A stretch of 64,000 bases of DNA from Burkholderia sp. NRF60-BP8 (GTDB taxonomy: Bacteria > Pseudomonadota > Gammaproteobacteria > Burkholderiales > Burkholderiaceae), in NCBI RefSeq assembly GCF_001522585.2, contig NZ_CP013372.1:682001-746000 (forward strand), written 5' to 3'. The notes under the pieces were generated by a model. The model had not been told where the DNA came from and searched no databases. It worked only from the letters and a program-made list of their open reading frames with translations. This document shows, one piece after another, positions 7,568-16,742 of the stretch; position 1 is the stretch's first letter; each line of letters starts with the position of its first letter. A program made the translations under genes and the position numbers.

Positions 7568-9430
7568 ATGCATTTCTGGCGCAAGCTTTCCATTCAGAAC
7601 AAGCTGATTCTCAGCATGACGAGTTGCCTGCTCGTGTTCGTCGCGATCTCGAGCGGGCTCAGCGTCCGCCTGATCGGCAATGCGGTGCGCGATCGCGTCG
7701 TCCGCGAAGAGCTGCCGACCGCCGTCAACGGCATTCGCGCCGACGTGCAGCGCCAGATGGCCGGCCCGATCGCTGCGTCGCGCATTCTGGCGCGCGATGC
7801 GTTCCTGCTGCAATGGGAAGCCGACGGCGAACCCGATGCCGGCACGCGCAACTGGATTCAGCTCGCGAAGAACGTGAAGGACGAGCAGAAAGCCGCGTCC
7901 GTGCAGTGGGTGTCGGTGAAGAGCGGCAACTACTACAACGAAGCCGGCCTGCAGCGGAAGGTGACCGACAAGGATCAGTGGCTGACCAGCTTCCTGTCGT
8001 CGGGCAAGGCGTACGACGTGAACATGGACCGCGAGGTGACCGTCGGCGGCTACATGATGTTCATCAACAGCCGCGTGGAGCTCGACGGCGTGCCGATCGG
8101 CGCGGCGTGCATGAGCCTGTCCGTCGATGCGCTCGCGAAGGGCATCTCGGCTTACCGGATCGGCGAGACCGGGTTCGCGTACCTCGTTCGGCCCGACGGC
8201 GCGATCATGATGCATCGCGATACGTCGCTGATCGACGGCAAGCATTTCCTCAAAGATGAGCCGGGGCTGCCGGGCGATGCGTCGTCGACGCTGCTCACTG
8301 GGAAGCCGTATGCGTACCTCAGCTACGAGGGCGGCGGCGGCGCGCGCTTCATCGCGACGTCGTTCATTCCAGAGCTGAATGCGTATGTGGTCGTCCAGGT
8401 GCCGCAGGCCGAACTGCTCGGGCCGGTGGCGCGTGCGATCCGAAGTGCTGCGCTGGTCGCGGCGGTGGTGGGCCTCGGGGTCGCGCTGCTCGTGATCTGG
8501 CTCGTGGGGCGCGCGATTGCTGCGCCGATCAGGCGTGCGGCTACGCTGCTGTCGGAGATCGCCAGCGGACAGGGCGATTTGACGCGCCGGATGACGGTCG
8601 AGAGCGAGGACGAGATCGGACAGTTGTCGGACGCGTTCAACCGATTCGTGTCGTCGCTGTCGACGCTCGTTCATCGGATTCGGGCGGCTTCGGCTTCGAT
8701 CGCGACCGGGTCGGCGCAGATTGCTTCGGGGAATGCGGATCTCAGCGAGCGCACCGAAGGACAGTCGAGCAATCTGGAGCGGACGGCTTCGTCGATGGAA
8801 GAGATCACGGCCGTGGTGCGCAACAACACCGAAACGGCGACGACAGCCGCGAAGATGATCAACGGCGCGGCGGATACGGCGGCGCGCGGCGGGCAGGTGG
8901 TGGGTGAGGTCGTGACGACGATGGAGCAGATCAGTGATGCATCGCAGCGGATCTCAGAGATCATCGTGATGATCGACAGTATCTCGTTTCAGACGAATAT
9001 TCTGGCGTTGAATGCTGCTGTGGAGGCCGCGCGGGCGGGGGAGCAGGGGCGTGGGTTTGCTGTGGTGGCTTCGGAGGTGCGGAATCTGGCGCAGCGCAGT
9101 GCGCAGGCGGCGAAGGAGATTAAATCGCTGATCGAGCATAGCGCGGGGACGGTGGGTGCTGGGTCGCGGCTCGTTAGTGAGGCGGGGAAGGTGATGAGTG
9201 ATGTTGTTGCGCAGGTTCAAGGCGTTAGCGCGATGATGAGCGAGATCGCCGAGGCTAGCCTGGAGCAGAGTGCCGGGATCGACCAGATCGGGGATGCGGT
9301 GCAGTCGCTCGATCAGATGACGCAGCAGAATGCTGCGTTGGTTGAGGAAAGTGCGGCAGCGGCGGAGAGTTTGAGGCAGCAGGCGGCGGAATTGACCAGG
9401 TTGGTTTCGGCTTTTAAGGTGGATGAATAA
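7568..9430 (+). CDS. Methyl-accepting chemotaxis protein with periplasmic Cache-type sensor
   Basis: A 620-residue chemoreceptor. A membrane helix at about residues 10-32 ([15 protein letters not shown]) is followed by a periplasmic domain of about 240 residues resembling a double Cache domain ([16 protein letters not shown]), a second helix (about 280-305), a HAMP domain ([15 protein letters not shown]...[13 protein letters not shown]) and the signalling hairpin ([38 protein letters not shown]). It would bind a small ligand outside and signal to CheA/CheW. It sits 171 bases downstream of the MotB-like gene, so it may be a separate transcription unit. There is no C-terminal CheR-binding pentapeptide. 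Confidence 0.93.
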   Translation: MHFWRKLSIQNKLILSMTSCLLVFVAISSGLSVRLIGNAVRDRVVREELPTAVNGIRADVQRQMAGPIAASRILARDAFLLQWEADGEPDAGTRNWIQLAKNVKDEQKAASVQWVSVKSGNYYNEAGLQRKVTDKDQWLTSFLSSGKAYDVNMDREVTVGGYMMFINSRVELDGVPIGAACMSLSVDALAKGISAYRIGETGFAYLVRPDGAIMMHRDTSLIDGKHFLKDEPGLPGDASSTLLTGKPYAYLSYEGGGGARFIATSFIPELNAYVVVQVPQAELLGPVARAIRSAALVAAVVGLGVALLVIWLVGRAIAAPIRRAATLLSEIASGQGDLTRRMTVESEDEIGQLSDAFNRFVSSLSTLVHRIRAASASIATGSAQIASGNADLSERTEGQSSNLERTASSMEEITAVVRNNTETATTAAKMINGAADTAARGGQVVGEVVTTMEQISDASQRISEIIVMIDSISFQTNILALNAAVEAARAGEQGRGFAVVASEVRNLAQRSAQAAKEIKSLIEHSAGTVGAGSRLVSEAGKVMSDVVAQVQGVSAMMSEIAEASLEQSAGIDQIGDAVQSLDQMTQQNAALVEESAAAAESLRQQAAELTRLVSAFKVDE

Positions 9431-9535
9431 AATCTGATTCGCGTTTTAGATTCGGGCGTTTTTGTGGAGAGGCTGCCGTCGATTCATAGTAGCCATTTCT
9501 GCATTAGGGCCTAGGTTGGGGGATGTCATAGAAGA

Positions 9536-10134
9536 ATGAAAAGCATTTCGAGAGTGAAAGTTTATGTGGGTGCGGTTGTGCTCGCGTTGGTTACTGCAGT
9601 TAGGACAAAGGTGATTACTTCATCTATTAATACTTATCTCGCCGATCAAAAAACTGCATAGGCAGCGAGTCCGGCTTCCATCGAAGATCAGTCAGAATTA
9701 GACAAGAAATACACCGCCGTGTTGAGTGTGAAGCTGGTAAAGCTTATCGGGACGGTCAGGCGGAAGGGGTTTCTGGGAAGGTGGCGAGTAACGTGCGGGG
9801 CGCTATCGCCGATGACGGGATGACGCTCAGGCTGGATGGACTGTCCTTCAAGTCGGATGACGGGAAGGAGAATCTTTTGGTGACGACAGTGCCCTTTTTG
9901 AAGACCTGGTCGAAGACGGCGGATGCGGGGCTTAAGTGGACGGATGATGTTGCCGTTATCTTTGATAACGAGATTTTTATACAGATGTATTTGTGGGGGG
10001 CGTGGATTGCGGTGTGGGTGGGGCGGGTGGCTGAGGAACAGCGGCATGAGTGTTTGGGGAAATACTTGGCCCCATCGAAGAACTATTCGCGGCTTGTATC
10101 GGAGATGCAGGCGAGAGTGGATGAAGTCGTCTAA
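9536..10134 (+). pseudogene. Decayed gene of unknown function at the island edge
   Basis: An ATG at 9536 opens a 41-residue reading with a basic start and hydrophobic stretch (MKSISRVKVYVGAVVLALV), like a signal anchor, that ends at TAG 9659. Beyond the stop, the same frame continues sensibly (AASPASIEDQSELDKKYTAVLS), then the coding sense seems to move to another frame near 9725 and runs as GKVASNVRGAIADDGMTLRL and on to a stop at 10134. This reads best as one secreted or membrane-anchored protein of about 195 residues broken by one nonsense change and one frameshift. The family is not recognised. GC is lower than in the genes to the left. Confidence 0.45.
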
Positions 10135-10490
10135 TATGGTGCAGTCCGGCCGTCAACTTGCAGCTGCCAATGCTCCTGCTGCTGCTCCTGCTCCTATATT
10201 GGGAGGGGGTACCGATGCATGGACCTTGCTAAGTGCCTTACGAAAACTTCTGCGTGCGGACAGCTTCAAGTTGCTCGCTGACGGCCAGATTCCCCGCGTT
10301 CGAACTGTTTCCGCGTGCTAGTAGGCCAATTGTCCGCGCGCAGATGGACTGCCTATGGCTATAGACTGGCTTGGGGACCTCTCCGAGTAGCGCGGGCAGC
10401 GGTGAGATATCCCTGAGAAGCTAAACCGGGACAGACTTGACGGCCTCCGTTTGTCGGGAGAGGATGATAGATGATAAGAGGAGGTGGACA
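10135..10490. other. Intergenic stretch upstream of the SIR2-like/NTPase gene
   Basis: About 350 bases without a convincing gene. A 61-residue reading from 10136 has an Ala/Pro run and no recognisable family. The promoter of the downstream two-gene operon must lie here or just before, but no clear -35/-10 pair stands out. The segment ends in a strong ribosome site (gaggaggt). Confidence 0.4.
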
Positions 10491-13400
10491 TTGACTAGCG
10501 CCCTAGAGAAATTATATGAAACATTCGAAAATGGTCTTCCTGTCGTTCTATTTCTTGGTCAGGATTTCTTTCGAGTCGAACAGTCGGAGTCGGTTTTAAA
10601 TGGCTTAGTGGAGCGGATCGAAGGTAAATCGACTAGGTCCGGGGTAAGGTGGCAAGACGTTCTTCGAACACGAGGTATCACGACGGCTGATTATCAGTGG
10701 CTTAGCGAAAGATTCGACCGGCGAGTGCCTACGGAAGGTATCGAGAAAGTCTTTGATTTGGCGTGGAGCGGTGTTTTCACAACATCATTGGACCATCGAA
10801 TTGCGAATTTTCTTGAAACGCGAGGGCGTCTTCCCGAAACTGTGTTGGCATCAGATCATTACTCGCGAGCGCCGCGAAGCAAAGCACGTCCTGCAATCCA
10901 CTATCTTTTTGGGCGGGCGATCGATAGCGAGGACTCTTCACCACCTAGGTCCCAAATAGAACTTAAGCGGAGATTGTCGACGCATAGCATCCCCTTATTG
11001 AATAGGCTGCGCGAAACTGCTACGGCTCTTGGCCTTGTCGTGATCGACGGTTTTGTCCCGGGAAGTGATTGGTTAAATATTGATGATCTGCTTGCCTCGG
11101 TTTCCGAGCAGCCGGCTCCGCTAGTTCTATGGTTTGGCGCAACACAAACGGACTCCGAATTCGTAGAGCACATGGTCGGCGAGGGGACCCTCATCTGCGA
11201 ACCGCGTGGTTTGGCAGAAGTACTTGGCACATCGGCTAGGTCCGCAGCGGACGCGGCGCCTGTCTTTAGTAGTGTAGAGGGAACCATCAGTCTCCCGGAT
11301 AACCGTTTTTTTAATTTGCTGCCGTCTCTACGGCTGCGAGTAGAGGCGGTGGCAGCTGTTGTGGACGACAATTGGACGGATACTCCCGACAGTTCGCTAA
11401 GCCAGGTAAAGGAACTATTTAAGCGTTTCCACGGAGACTTTGGAGGCCCCCGATCAACTATCGAAGGTGTCCTCCGAGGTTTCGCCATTCAACGGGATTT
11501 CGAGAGTCGCTTGTTCTCGGCGACAGACCTGCTTCTTAAGAGAAGTCGCGATGTGGACAGCTTTGTGATACTCCACGGTCAATCCGGAACCGGAAAGAGT
11601 ATCGCGCTTGCGCGCTTGGCGGTGAAGCTTAGGACTCGACTGAAGGTGCCGGTACTGTTTTCATGGGGAAGAGTGCCACTAGCGTCAGAGCTAGATGACT
11701 TCTGCGAGGCGGCCGAAGAGTCGGGGGCGCCCGGGACGGTTGTAATATGTGATGGAAGTCACCCGCCAGCTCGATACGTCGATCTAACTACTGGTCTAAA
11801 AAGCAAAGGACGCAGGGTAGTTGTGGTTGGTTCCTGCTATCGAATTGAAGATAGAGACGAGAAGGATCCAAATTTCATCTACGCGCCGGAGAAGCTGTCA
11901 TCAACAGAGATCGGTTTACTGAGTGATCTGCTGGTGAAGTACGGTCACGTTGGTATTGGTGAAGAAGCAGCGCAGCTATCTGGCGAATACTTCCTTCCAC
12001 TCTTGTATCGGCATCTCACTGCGAGCAGAAGTCGTCTAGCTGGTGGGGTGTCCAACGAAGCTAGGGCCGCTGAAGGTACGATTCGCATCCGAGCTCGCAG
12101 TGTTCCGCCTCGAAGAACCCAGAATACTCTCCTCGCCGAGAAGCTAATTGCCGCGGGTATAAATCTACGGCCCGAACCCATTTTTGAAGATGAAGTCGAC
12201 CTTGAAGAGTCTGATGCTGCAGCGCATTTGATCGACTATGTCATGGTGGCTGGTCGGCTGGACTGTGCTATTCCAGTTAATTTGCTACTGAGATCACTGC
12301 GTAAAGCAGGTGGAGATGACTTTGATGTGTCACAAATCGCTTTTCTTTTCCTGGAGTTGGATTTGTTCCGGTGGAGAGTGGGGGATCCCGAGGGTAACAG
12401 TTATCTCGTTCAGCCTCGATTGCAGCTTGAGGCTGAGCTGATTTGTCGAAAACGGGTCGCCGACAAAGAGCGCGAATTAGAATGTCTTGTCGCTCTAATT
12501 TCTGCGGCTCGCTCGAATTCCGTCGATGAAGAGGCTGAGATCCAGTTTGCGTTGGATTTGCTCCATAAGCTTCATCGTGATGGACCGAGAGGTAAGGCCT
12601 ACCAATCTGGCTACCTGACAATTGCTCGAACGCTGACTGCGTTACGGGTGGAGCACCAAGTCATGGACGCTCGACTGATGCTGCAAGAGTCGGCCTTTCG
12701 CCGTGAAGCTCTTTTCGCTTCGGAACGATCGGATCAAATGGAGCCGATCTCCGATGAGCACCGCGACGTGATCCTCAACGAGGCGAGGGAGGTGGTTGAG
12801 CTTGCGTTGTCCCAGATTGCTGCCGGCAAGCTGAGGGCTGGTAAGAAAGCCCGGCAAAACTTTTCGGTCGAACGTGCCTCAATTTACGGTTTTCTGGCAG
12901 TTGGTCTGGCTAAGAGAAAAGCTAAGGAGCAGGACATTTGGTCTCACTATCAAGCTGCGCGGACGGCAGTTCAACAAGCTATTTCCGGTAGCACCGCATA
13001 TCACCCGGTTGATGTTGGTCTCTGGACACCTGCTGATATCTTGCGGGAAAAGACGCTTTCCCCGGTTCACTCCGCTGAGTTGCGAGCCGACATTCAATCT
13101 ACATTGGATCAAGCTTCCGGCGGAATTTTAGACAAGGAAGGGCTTCTCGCGCTTCAAACTCGCAAGATGAAGGTGGCCTCGTTGCTTGAGAATTCGGCTT
13201 TGTCGAATCAGGCATTTAATGAGTTGGAAGCTATAAATCCCCAGGTTGCCTATTTTCTGCGGGCTAGAGAATTGGCTGCTGAAGTTTTGGCTGATCAGTC
13301 GAAGGATCCAACCTCGAACGAAGTCGCTTGCGCATCTGAGGCAGTGAAGTTTTTGGAGGCACGATCAGGGGCAATCAAAAATGATGTTCGTTCCTTACAA

Positions 13401-13907
13401 CTGCTCTTGCAGCTAAAGTGGATATGTTTGACTGGAAGGCGCTTGTTCGCGAGGGATCGATCCCGCATTCCGCAAGAGCGATCTGACCAGCAGCAGATCC
13501 ACTCGATTGTGTCAAATCTCAATATCGCGGCGGGAGAAGGTGCAAGAAACAGTTATCGTTTGCTCGAGGCTGCCCTCGAGTGGTTAGTTGGCGACATTCA
13601 CAGCGCGCGCGAGCAGTTTCGCAGTCTCGGCCGTGACAGCGACTTCGAGGACCCTGCGCGTGTTCTTCGTCGGCTTCTACTGGAAGCTCCGGGAGGACAG
13701 GGGTTTACAGGTAAGATTCGTCGACAGCGAAGTGAAGGGCACTGGGAGGTTCAAGTCGCTGGCTTTGGTGGCGAAATTGATCTGCTAACTAGGGACTTCT
13801 CAGGAGATGATCCGCGGCCGGGGCGCGACGTTCGCTCTTTCAACATCGCGTTCAACTATCTGGGGCCGATTGCAGACCCGGCAAGTCGCCACGGAGATAA
13901 AGCATGA
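10491..13907 (+). CDS. Large protein with degenerate SIR2-like domain and P-loop NTPase (candidate defence protein)
   Basis: About 1138 residues from a TTG start placed 5 bases after GAGGAGGT; no ATG has a comparable ribosome site. Residues 1 to about 250 look like a SIR2-like Rossmann domain: VVLFLGQDFF (17-27) sits where SIR2 proteins have a GAG-x-S loop, and FTTSLDH (96-102) where they have the T-N-x-D motif. Both are degenerate, so NAD hydrolysis is doubtful. Next comes a P-loop NTPase with Walker A GQSGTGKS (363-370) and a Walker B-like VVICD (D421). The C-terminal 600 residues are helical and may form a repeat-rich sensor. GC is clearly lower than in the flanking genes. It overlaps the next gene by four bases (ATGA). 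The family is not firmly recognised; the layout recalls STAND/Avs-type antiphage NTPases. Confidence 0.6.
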   Translation: MTSALEKLYETFENGLPVVLFLGQDFFRVEQSESVLNGLVERIEGKSTRSGVRWQDVLRTRGITTADYQWLSERFDRRVPTEGIEKVFDLAWSGVFTTSLDHRIANFLETRGRLPETVLASDHYSRAPRSKARPAIHYLFGRAIDSEDSSPPRSQIELKRRLSTHSIPLLNRLRETATALGLVVIDGFVPGSDWLNIDDLLASVSEQPAPLVLWFGATQTDSEFVEHMVGEGTLICEPRGLAEVLGTSARSAADAAPVFSSVEGTISLPDNRFFNLLPSLRLRVEAVAAVVDDNWTDTPDSSLSQVKELFKRFHGDFGGPRSTIEGVLRGFAIQRDFESRLFSATDLLLKRSRDVDSFVILHGQSGTGKSIALARLAVKLRTRLKVPVLFSWGRVPLASELDDFCEAAEESGAPGTVVICDGSHPPARYVDLTTGLKSKGRRVVVVGSCYRIEDRDEKDPNFIYAPEKLSSTEIGLLSDLLVKYGHVGIGEEAAQLSGEYFLPLLYRHLTASRSRLAGGVSNEARAAEGTIRIRARSVPPRRTQNTLLAEKLIAAGINLRPEPIFEDEVDLEESDAAAHLIDYVMVAGRLDCAIPVNLLLRSLRKAGGDDFDVSQIAFLFLELDLFRWRVGDPEGNSYLVQPRLQLEAELICRKRVADKERELECLVALISAARSNSVDEEAEIQFALDLLHKLHRDGPRGKAYQSGYLTIARTLTALRVEHQVMDARLMLQESAFRREALFASERSDQMEPISDEHRDVILNEAREVVELALSQIAAGKLRAGKKARQNFSVERASIYGFLAVGLAKRKAKEQDIWSHYQAARTAVQQAISGSTAYHPVDVGLWTPADILREKTLSPVHSAELRADIQSTLDQASGGILDKEGLLALQTRKMKVASLLENSALSNQAFNELEAINPQVAYFLRARELAAEVLADQSKDPTSNEVACASEAVKFLEARSGAIKNDVRSLQLLLQLKWICLTGRRLFARDRSRIPQERSDQQQIHSIVSNLNIAAGEGARNSYRLLEAALEWLVGDIHSAREQFRSLGRDSDFEDPARVLRRLLLEAPGGQGFTGKIRRQRSEGHWEVQVAGFGGEIDLLTRDFSGDDPRPGRDVRSFNIAFNYLGPIADPASRHGDKA

Positions 13908-14794
13908 GTTTTTCTCGTGCCCACGTGGCATACCTTCAGCTACGGCGCCGCCTTACAGCTTGTGTGTCTGCGGATGTTTTACCAGACGTTACAATCGAGC
14001 CACCGAAGGATACGGCGGATGAACTGGCTTTCCTGCGGTTGGTGGCTTGGTCTTATACGGTTCTTCATGAGACCGCCAAACTATCATTGGGAGTACTACG
14101 GCACTTACCCCCTCTTAGAGAGCGGTCGGGGACACTGCTACCCCACGTCCGTGCACTGCGGACTTGGACTAGCCACAACCTAGCGTTGGATAGCAAGACT
14201 GATGTCGCGACAATCCGGAGCGCAATCGCTTGGTTCCGAGCAAATTGTGGAACGGGTACACCTTCAAGTGCTGCGAATTGGGCGCAGTGTTTTGACGTAC
14301 TTTTGGATGATATTTCGACTCTTTTGGAGGAAGCCGTCAAAGCTTGTGATGCTTTTGAAGATCCAGTAGACGGAAAGGGTCTGAAAGAGGAGTTCGAGCG
14401 CCGTCTTGAGCGGAGTTGGGAGGGGTTTCGGTTCGATACTTTCGTAGACGCAGCATGCAATCTGCTCGGTTACTCCGGTTTAGATGTGGTGTCTTTCCGA
14501 AATAAAAACCTTCAGGCATGGCGCGATATCGTGGCGTTTTCCGAACCAGATGCTATCGATCAAAACTTAACGAAGCGGGTGGAAGCTGATGTACTTTTGT
14601 ACATGGGAGATGCGGCACCTTTGACAGGCACTGAATTCCGAACATTGTTGGCGCTTTCAACGGGCCCAGAGATTCGAGCTTGCCTTTCCGCTTTTCGTGG
14701 CAGTTCTATGACTGACCGCAAGGCGCTCATGGATCATCTATACGAGGTAACTAGAAGAGAGACGAGTTCAGCAGGAGCAGCCGAAGATGACTGA
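13904..14794 (+). CDS. Helical protein with HEPN-like R-x4-H motif (partner of the NTPase)
   Basis: A 296-residue, mostly alpha-helical protein, translationally coupled to the preceding gene by an ATGA overlap. The segment LRTWTSHNL contains R86-x4-H91, which fits the R-x4-6-H catalytic motif of HEPN ribonucleases, and it lies in a helix-rich context as in that superfamily. Acidic and basic helices follow (EEFERRLERSWEGF), ending in an Ala/Glu/Asp tail. The assignment to HEPN rests on one motif and helicity only. If right, this would be the toxic effector or RNase arm of the two-gene system. It has the same low GC as its partner. Confidence 0.5.
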   Translation: MSFSRAHVAYLQLRRRLTACVSADVLPDVTIEPPKDTADELAFLRLVAWSYTVLHETAKLSLGVLRHLPPLRERSGTLLPHVRALRTWTSHNLALDSKTDVATIRSAIAWFRANCGTGTPSSAANWAQCFDVLLDDISTLLEEAVKACDAFEDPVDGKGLKEEFERRLERSWEGFRFDTFVDAACNLLGYSGLDVVSFRNKNLQAWRDIVAFSEPDAIDQNLTKRVEADVLLYMGDAAPLTGTEFRTLLALSTGPEIRACLSAFRGSSMTDRKALMDHLYEVTRRETSSAGAAEDD

Positions 14795-14954
14795 CTTGTA
14801 TTAACCGGAACTCGATTTGACAAGTAGTCGGGCCGTTAGAGAGGAAGTGGTGCCAATGAGGAACTAGTTTTTCCTTGGCGAGTTCTAGTGAATCGAGGAA
14901 GGTGTGCATCGGTTTTTTGCCGTCACACTATCACCGCTGATACTCGCGTTCATT

Positions 14955-15874
14955 GTTGCACTGTTCACCGGCTTCGACGACAAGATCGTCGCTATGTACG
15001 CACGCGGCATGAGCGTGCGGGAGATTCAGGGTTTCCTGGGGGAGATGTACGGCATCAAGGTGTGGCCGGACTTCGTCAGTACGGTGACCGATGCCGTGAT
15101 CGACGAAGTGCGCGAATGGCAGCAGCGGCCGCTCGAGCCGATGTCCCCGGTCGTGTTCTTCGACGCCTTGCGAGTCAAGATCCGCGACGAAGGCGTCGTG
15201 CGCAACAAGGCGATCTACTTGGCGCTGGGCGTGCACCGCGACGGCACACGCGACGTGTTGGGCCTTTGGATCGAGCAGACCGAGGGGCCAAGTTCTGGCT
15301 GCGGGTGGTGAACGACCTTAAGCTGCGCGGCGTGCAGGATGTCCTGATCGCCGTGGTCGACGGCCTTAAGGCTTCCCGGAAGCGATTAACACGGTGTTCC
15401 CGGAAACGACGGTCCAGACCTGTATCGTCCATCTGATCCGGAACTCACTGGACTTCTCCAGCTGGAAAGGCAGGAAATCGGTCGCAGCGGCGCTCAAGGA
15501 GGTCTATCGGGCACCGTCGGCCGAAGCGGCCGCCGTGGCGCTGGAGGCGTTCGATACGAGCCCGTGGGGTACGAAATACCCTCCGATTGCCGTGCTCTGG
15601 CGCCGAGCCTAGGATCGGGTGATTCCGTTCTACGCCTTCGCGCCTGATATCCGGAAAATTGTATATACGACCAACGCAATCGAGTCGCTGCACATGCAGC
15701 TTCGGAAGATCATCAAGGCGCGCGGCCACTTCCCGTCGGACGAGGCCGCGCTCAAACTGATCTGGCTGGCGCTGCGCAACGTCGTTGCCAAGTGGACCGC
15801 TCCCGGCACGATTGGAAGAGTACGATGACGCGGTTCGCACTGCTTTACCCGGAACGATTCAACATTGGAGTCTG
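14955..15874 (+). pseudogene. Decayed IS256-family transposase
   Basis: Reading across frames gives a typical IS256 mutator-type transposase from GFDDKIVAMYARGMSV to the C-terminal YPERF. The N-terminal third is missing: upstream of about 14955 the sequence is unrelated. Three one-base deletions are inferred, at about 15287 (after IEQTEG), 15370 (after VVDGLK) and 15801 (near KWTA), plus a TGG-to-TAG stop at 15610. The catalytic triad positions are still recognisable: D in FFDALRV, D in VVDGLK and E in TTNAIESLH. The element cannot move by itself. GC here rises back toward the chromosomal level. Confidence 0.85.
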
Positions 15875-15912
15875 AATTTCAACCCGCCTCACACACGGAA
15901 TTCCGGATACCT
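14955..15912 (+). mobile_element. IS256-family element remnant
   Basis: The remnant covers the broken transposase and about 40 bases of 3' flank (CACACACGGAATTCCGG and following), which looks like the right end of an IS256-type element. The left end with its inverted repeat is gone, so the boundary at 14955 is a deletion or insertion junction. No flanking target duplication could be found. Confidence 0.6.
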
Positions 15913-16245
15913 CCCGCGCGGTTGAGCGGTCCAATCTCAAACGTGACTATTCCAAATGGCTAAGGCGACTCTTCCGTATCCCTATACCCAACGGCCAATG
16001 TCCGCCAACTTCCCATTTCTGAGATGCCAGCCCGACTACACTGGTCATGAAGCCATGCTTCTCGCCATCGGAAGTTGGCCACGGCCCTCCCCGTCCCGAT
16101 GGTCGAAATAAAGCCGTCTTGCCCAACAAGACCCAACGAAGAGGGAGAAAGAAGGGGAAACCCAACGCATCAAAGAAGCGCGGGCCGCATGGGCGGCAAC
16201 CCATACGACCCGCTGACCACCACCAACTCGTACTAGGAGTCGGAA
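15875..16245. other. Non-coding stretch between IS remnant and symE-like gene
   Basis: About 370 bases. It includes an imperfect inverted repeat: GGCCAATGTCCGCCAACTTCC (about 15989-16010) against its near reverse complement around 16070-16092 (GGAAGTTGGCCACGGCC). In known SymE systems an antisense RNA gene overlaps the 5' end of the toxin gene, and this stretch would be the place to look for one. No LexA-type CTGT-N8-ACAG box was found by eye. Confidence 0.35.
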
Positions 16246-16542
16246 ATGGCTGACGCCAATACTAAGCCACGTCGTAGAAAGAACAAACCCGTCAACATGC
16301 AGAAGACGTTTGAGCTGGTCCTTCGCAACTACCCGGACCTTCCCAAGCGAGGCTGGCCCTACCTGCCGTGGATGAAGGCGATCGATATCAATTTCAAGAT
16401 CTTCGGATTCAAGCCGGGCGACCGCGTGTACCTGAGGGTCTGCGATGCCAACCGTACGATCACGATCACACCGGACTACGGCCAGTTGGCGCTGCGAGAG
16501 CAGCCGTACCACGATCCTGATTGGGTACCGCCGCCGCTATAA
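16246..16542 (+). CDS. SymE-like toxin
   Basis: A 98-residue protein with a basic N-terminus (KPRRRKNKPVNMQK) and a C-terminal AbrB/SymE-like beta unit: WMKAIDINFKIFGFKPGDRVYLRV, then TITITPD. The pattern W-L-x(n)-G-F-x-P-G-D-x-V followed by a strand with I-T is the SymE signature. SymE proteins are type I toxins repressed by an antisense RNA in E. coli. The ribosome site (aggagt) is well placed. The gene lies at the right edge of the island next to the IS remnant, as is common for symE paralogues. Confidence 0.6.
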   Translation: MADANTKPRRRKNKPVNMQKTFELVLRNYPDLPKRGWPYLPWMKAIDINFKIFGFKPGDRVYLRVCDANRTITITPDYGQLALREQPYHDPDWVPPPL

Positions 16543-16742
16543 CGCTTGCAAGGGCCGCTTGACGCGGCTCTAGCGAGTGGAACGCAGGCGTCTCTCGAAT
16601 GCGATTGACCGCCGGGGCGACAGAGCCCCGGCCATTGCCGCGAACGCCGAGACCCACACCTGTAGCCACCGTCAACAAATGTCACGACCACAGGGCCCGT
16701 GACGCCGCACCGCGCCTGCCAAAATAGCCGCATGGCTTCAAA

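Noticed and set aside
9923..10321. A 132-codon reading overlapping the decayed gene
   Set aside because: It has no ribosome site, a Trp/Gly-rich start caused by frame shift, and no recognisable family.
14904..15311. A 135-codon reading with a hydrophobic start near the IS remnant
   Set aside because: The hydrophobic start is junction DNA joined by chance to the IS256 transposase frame.
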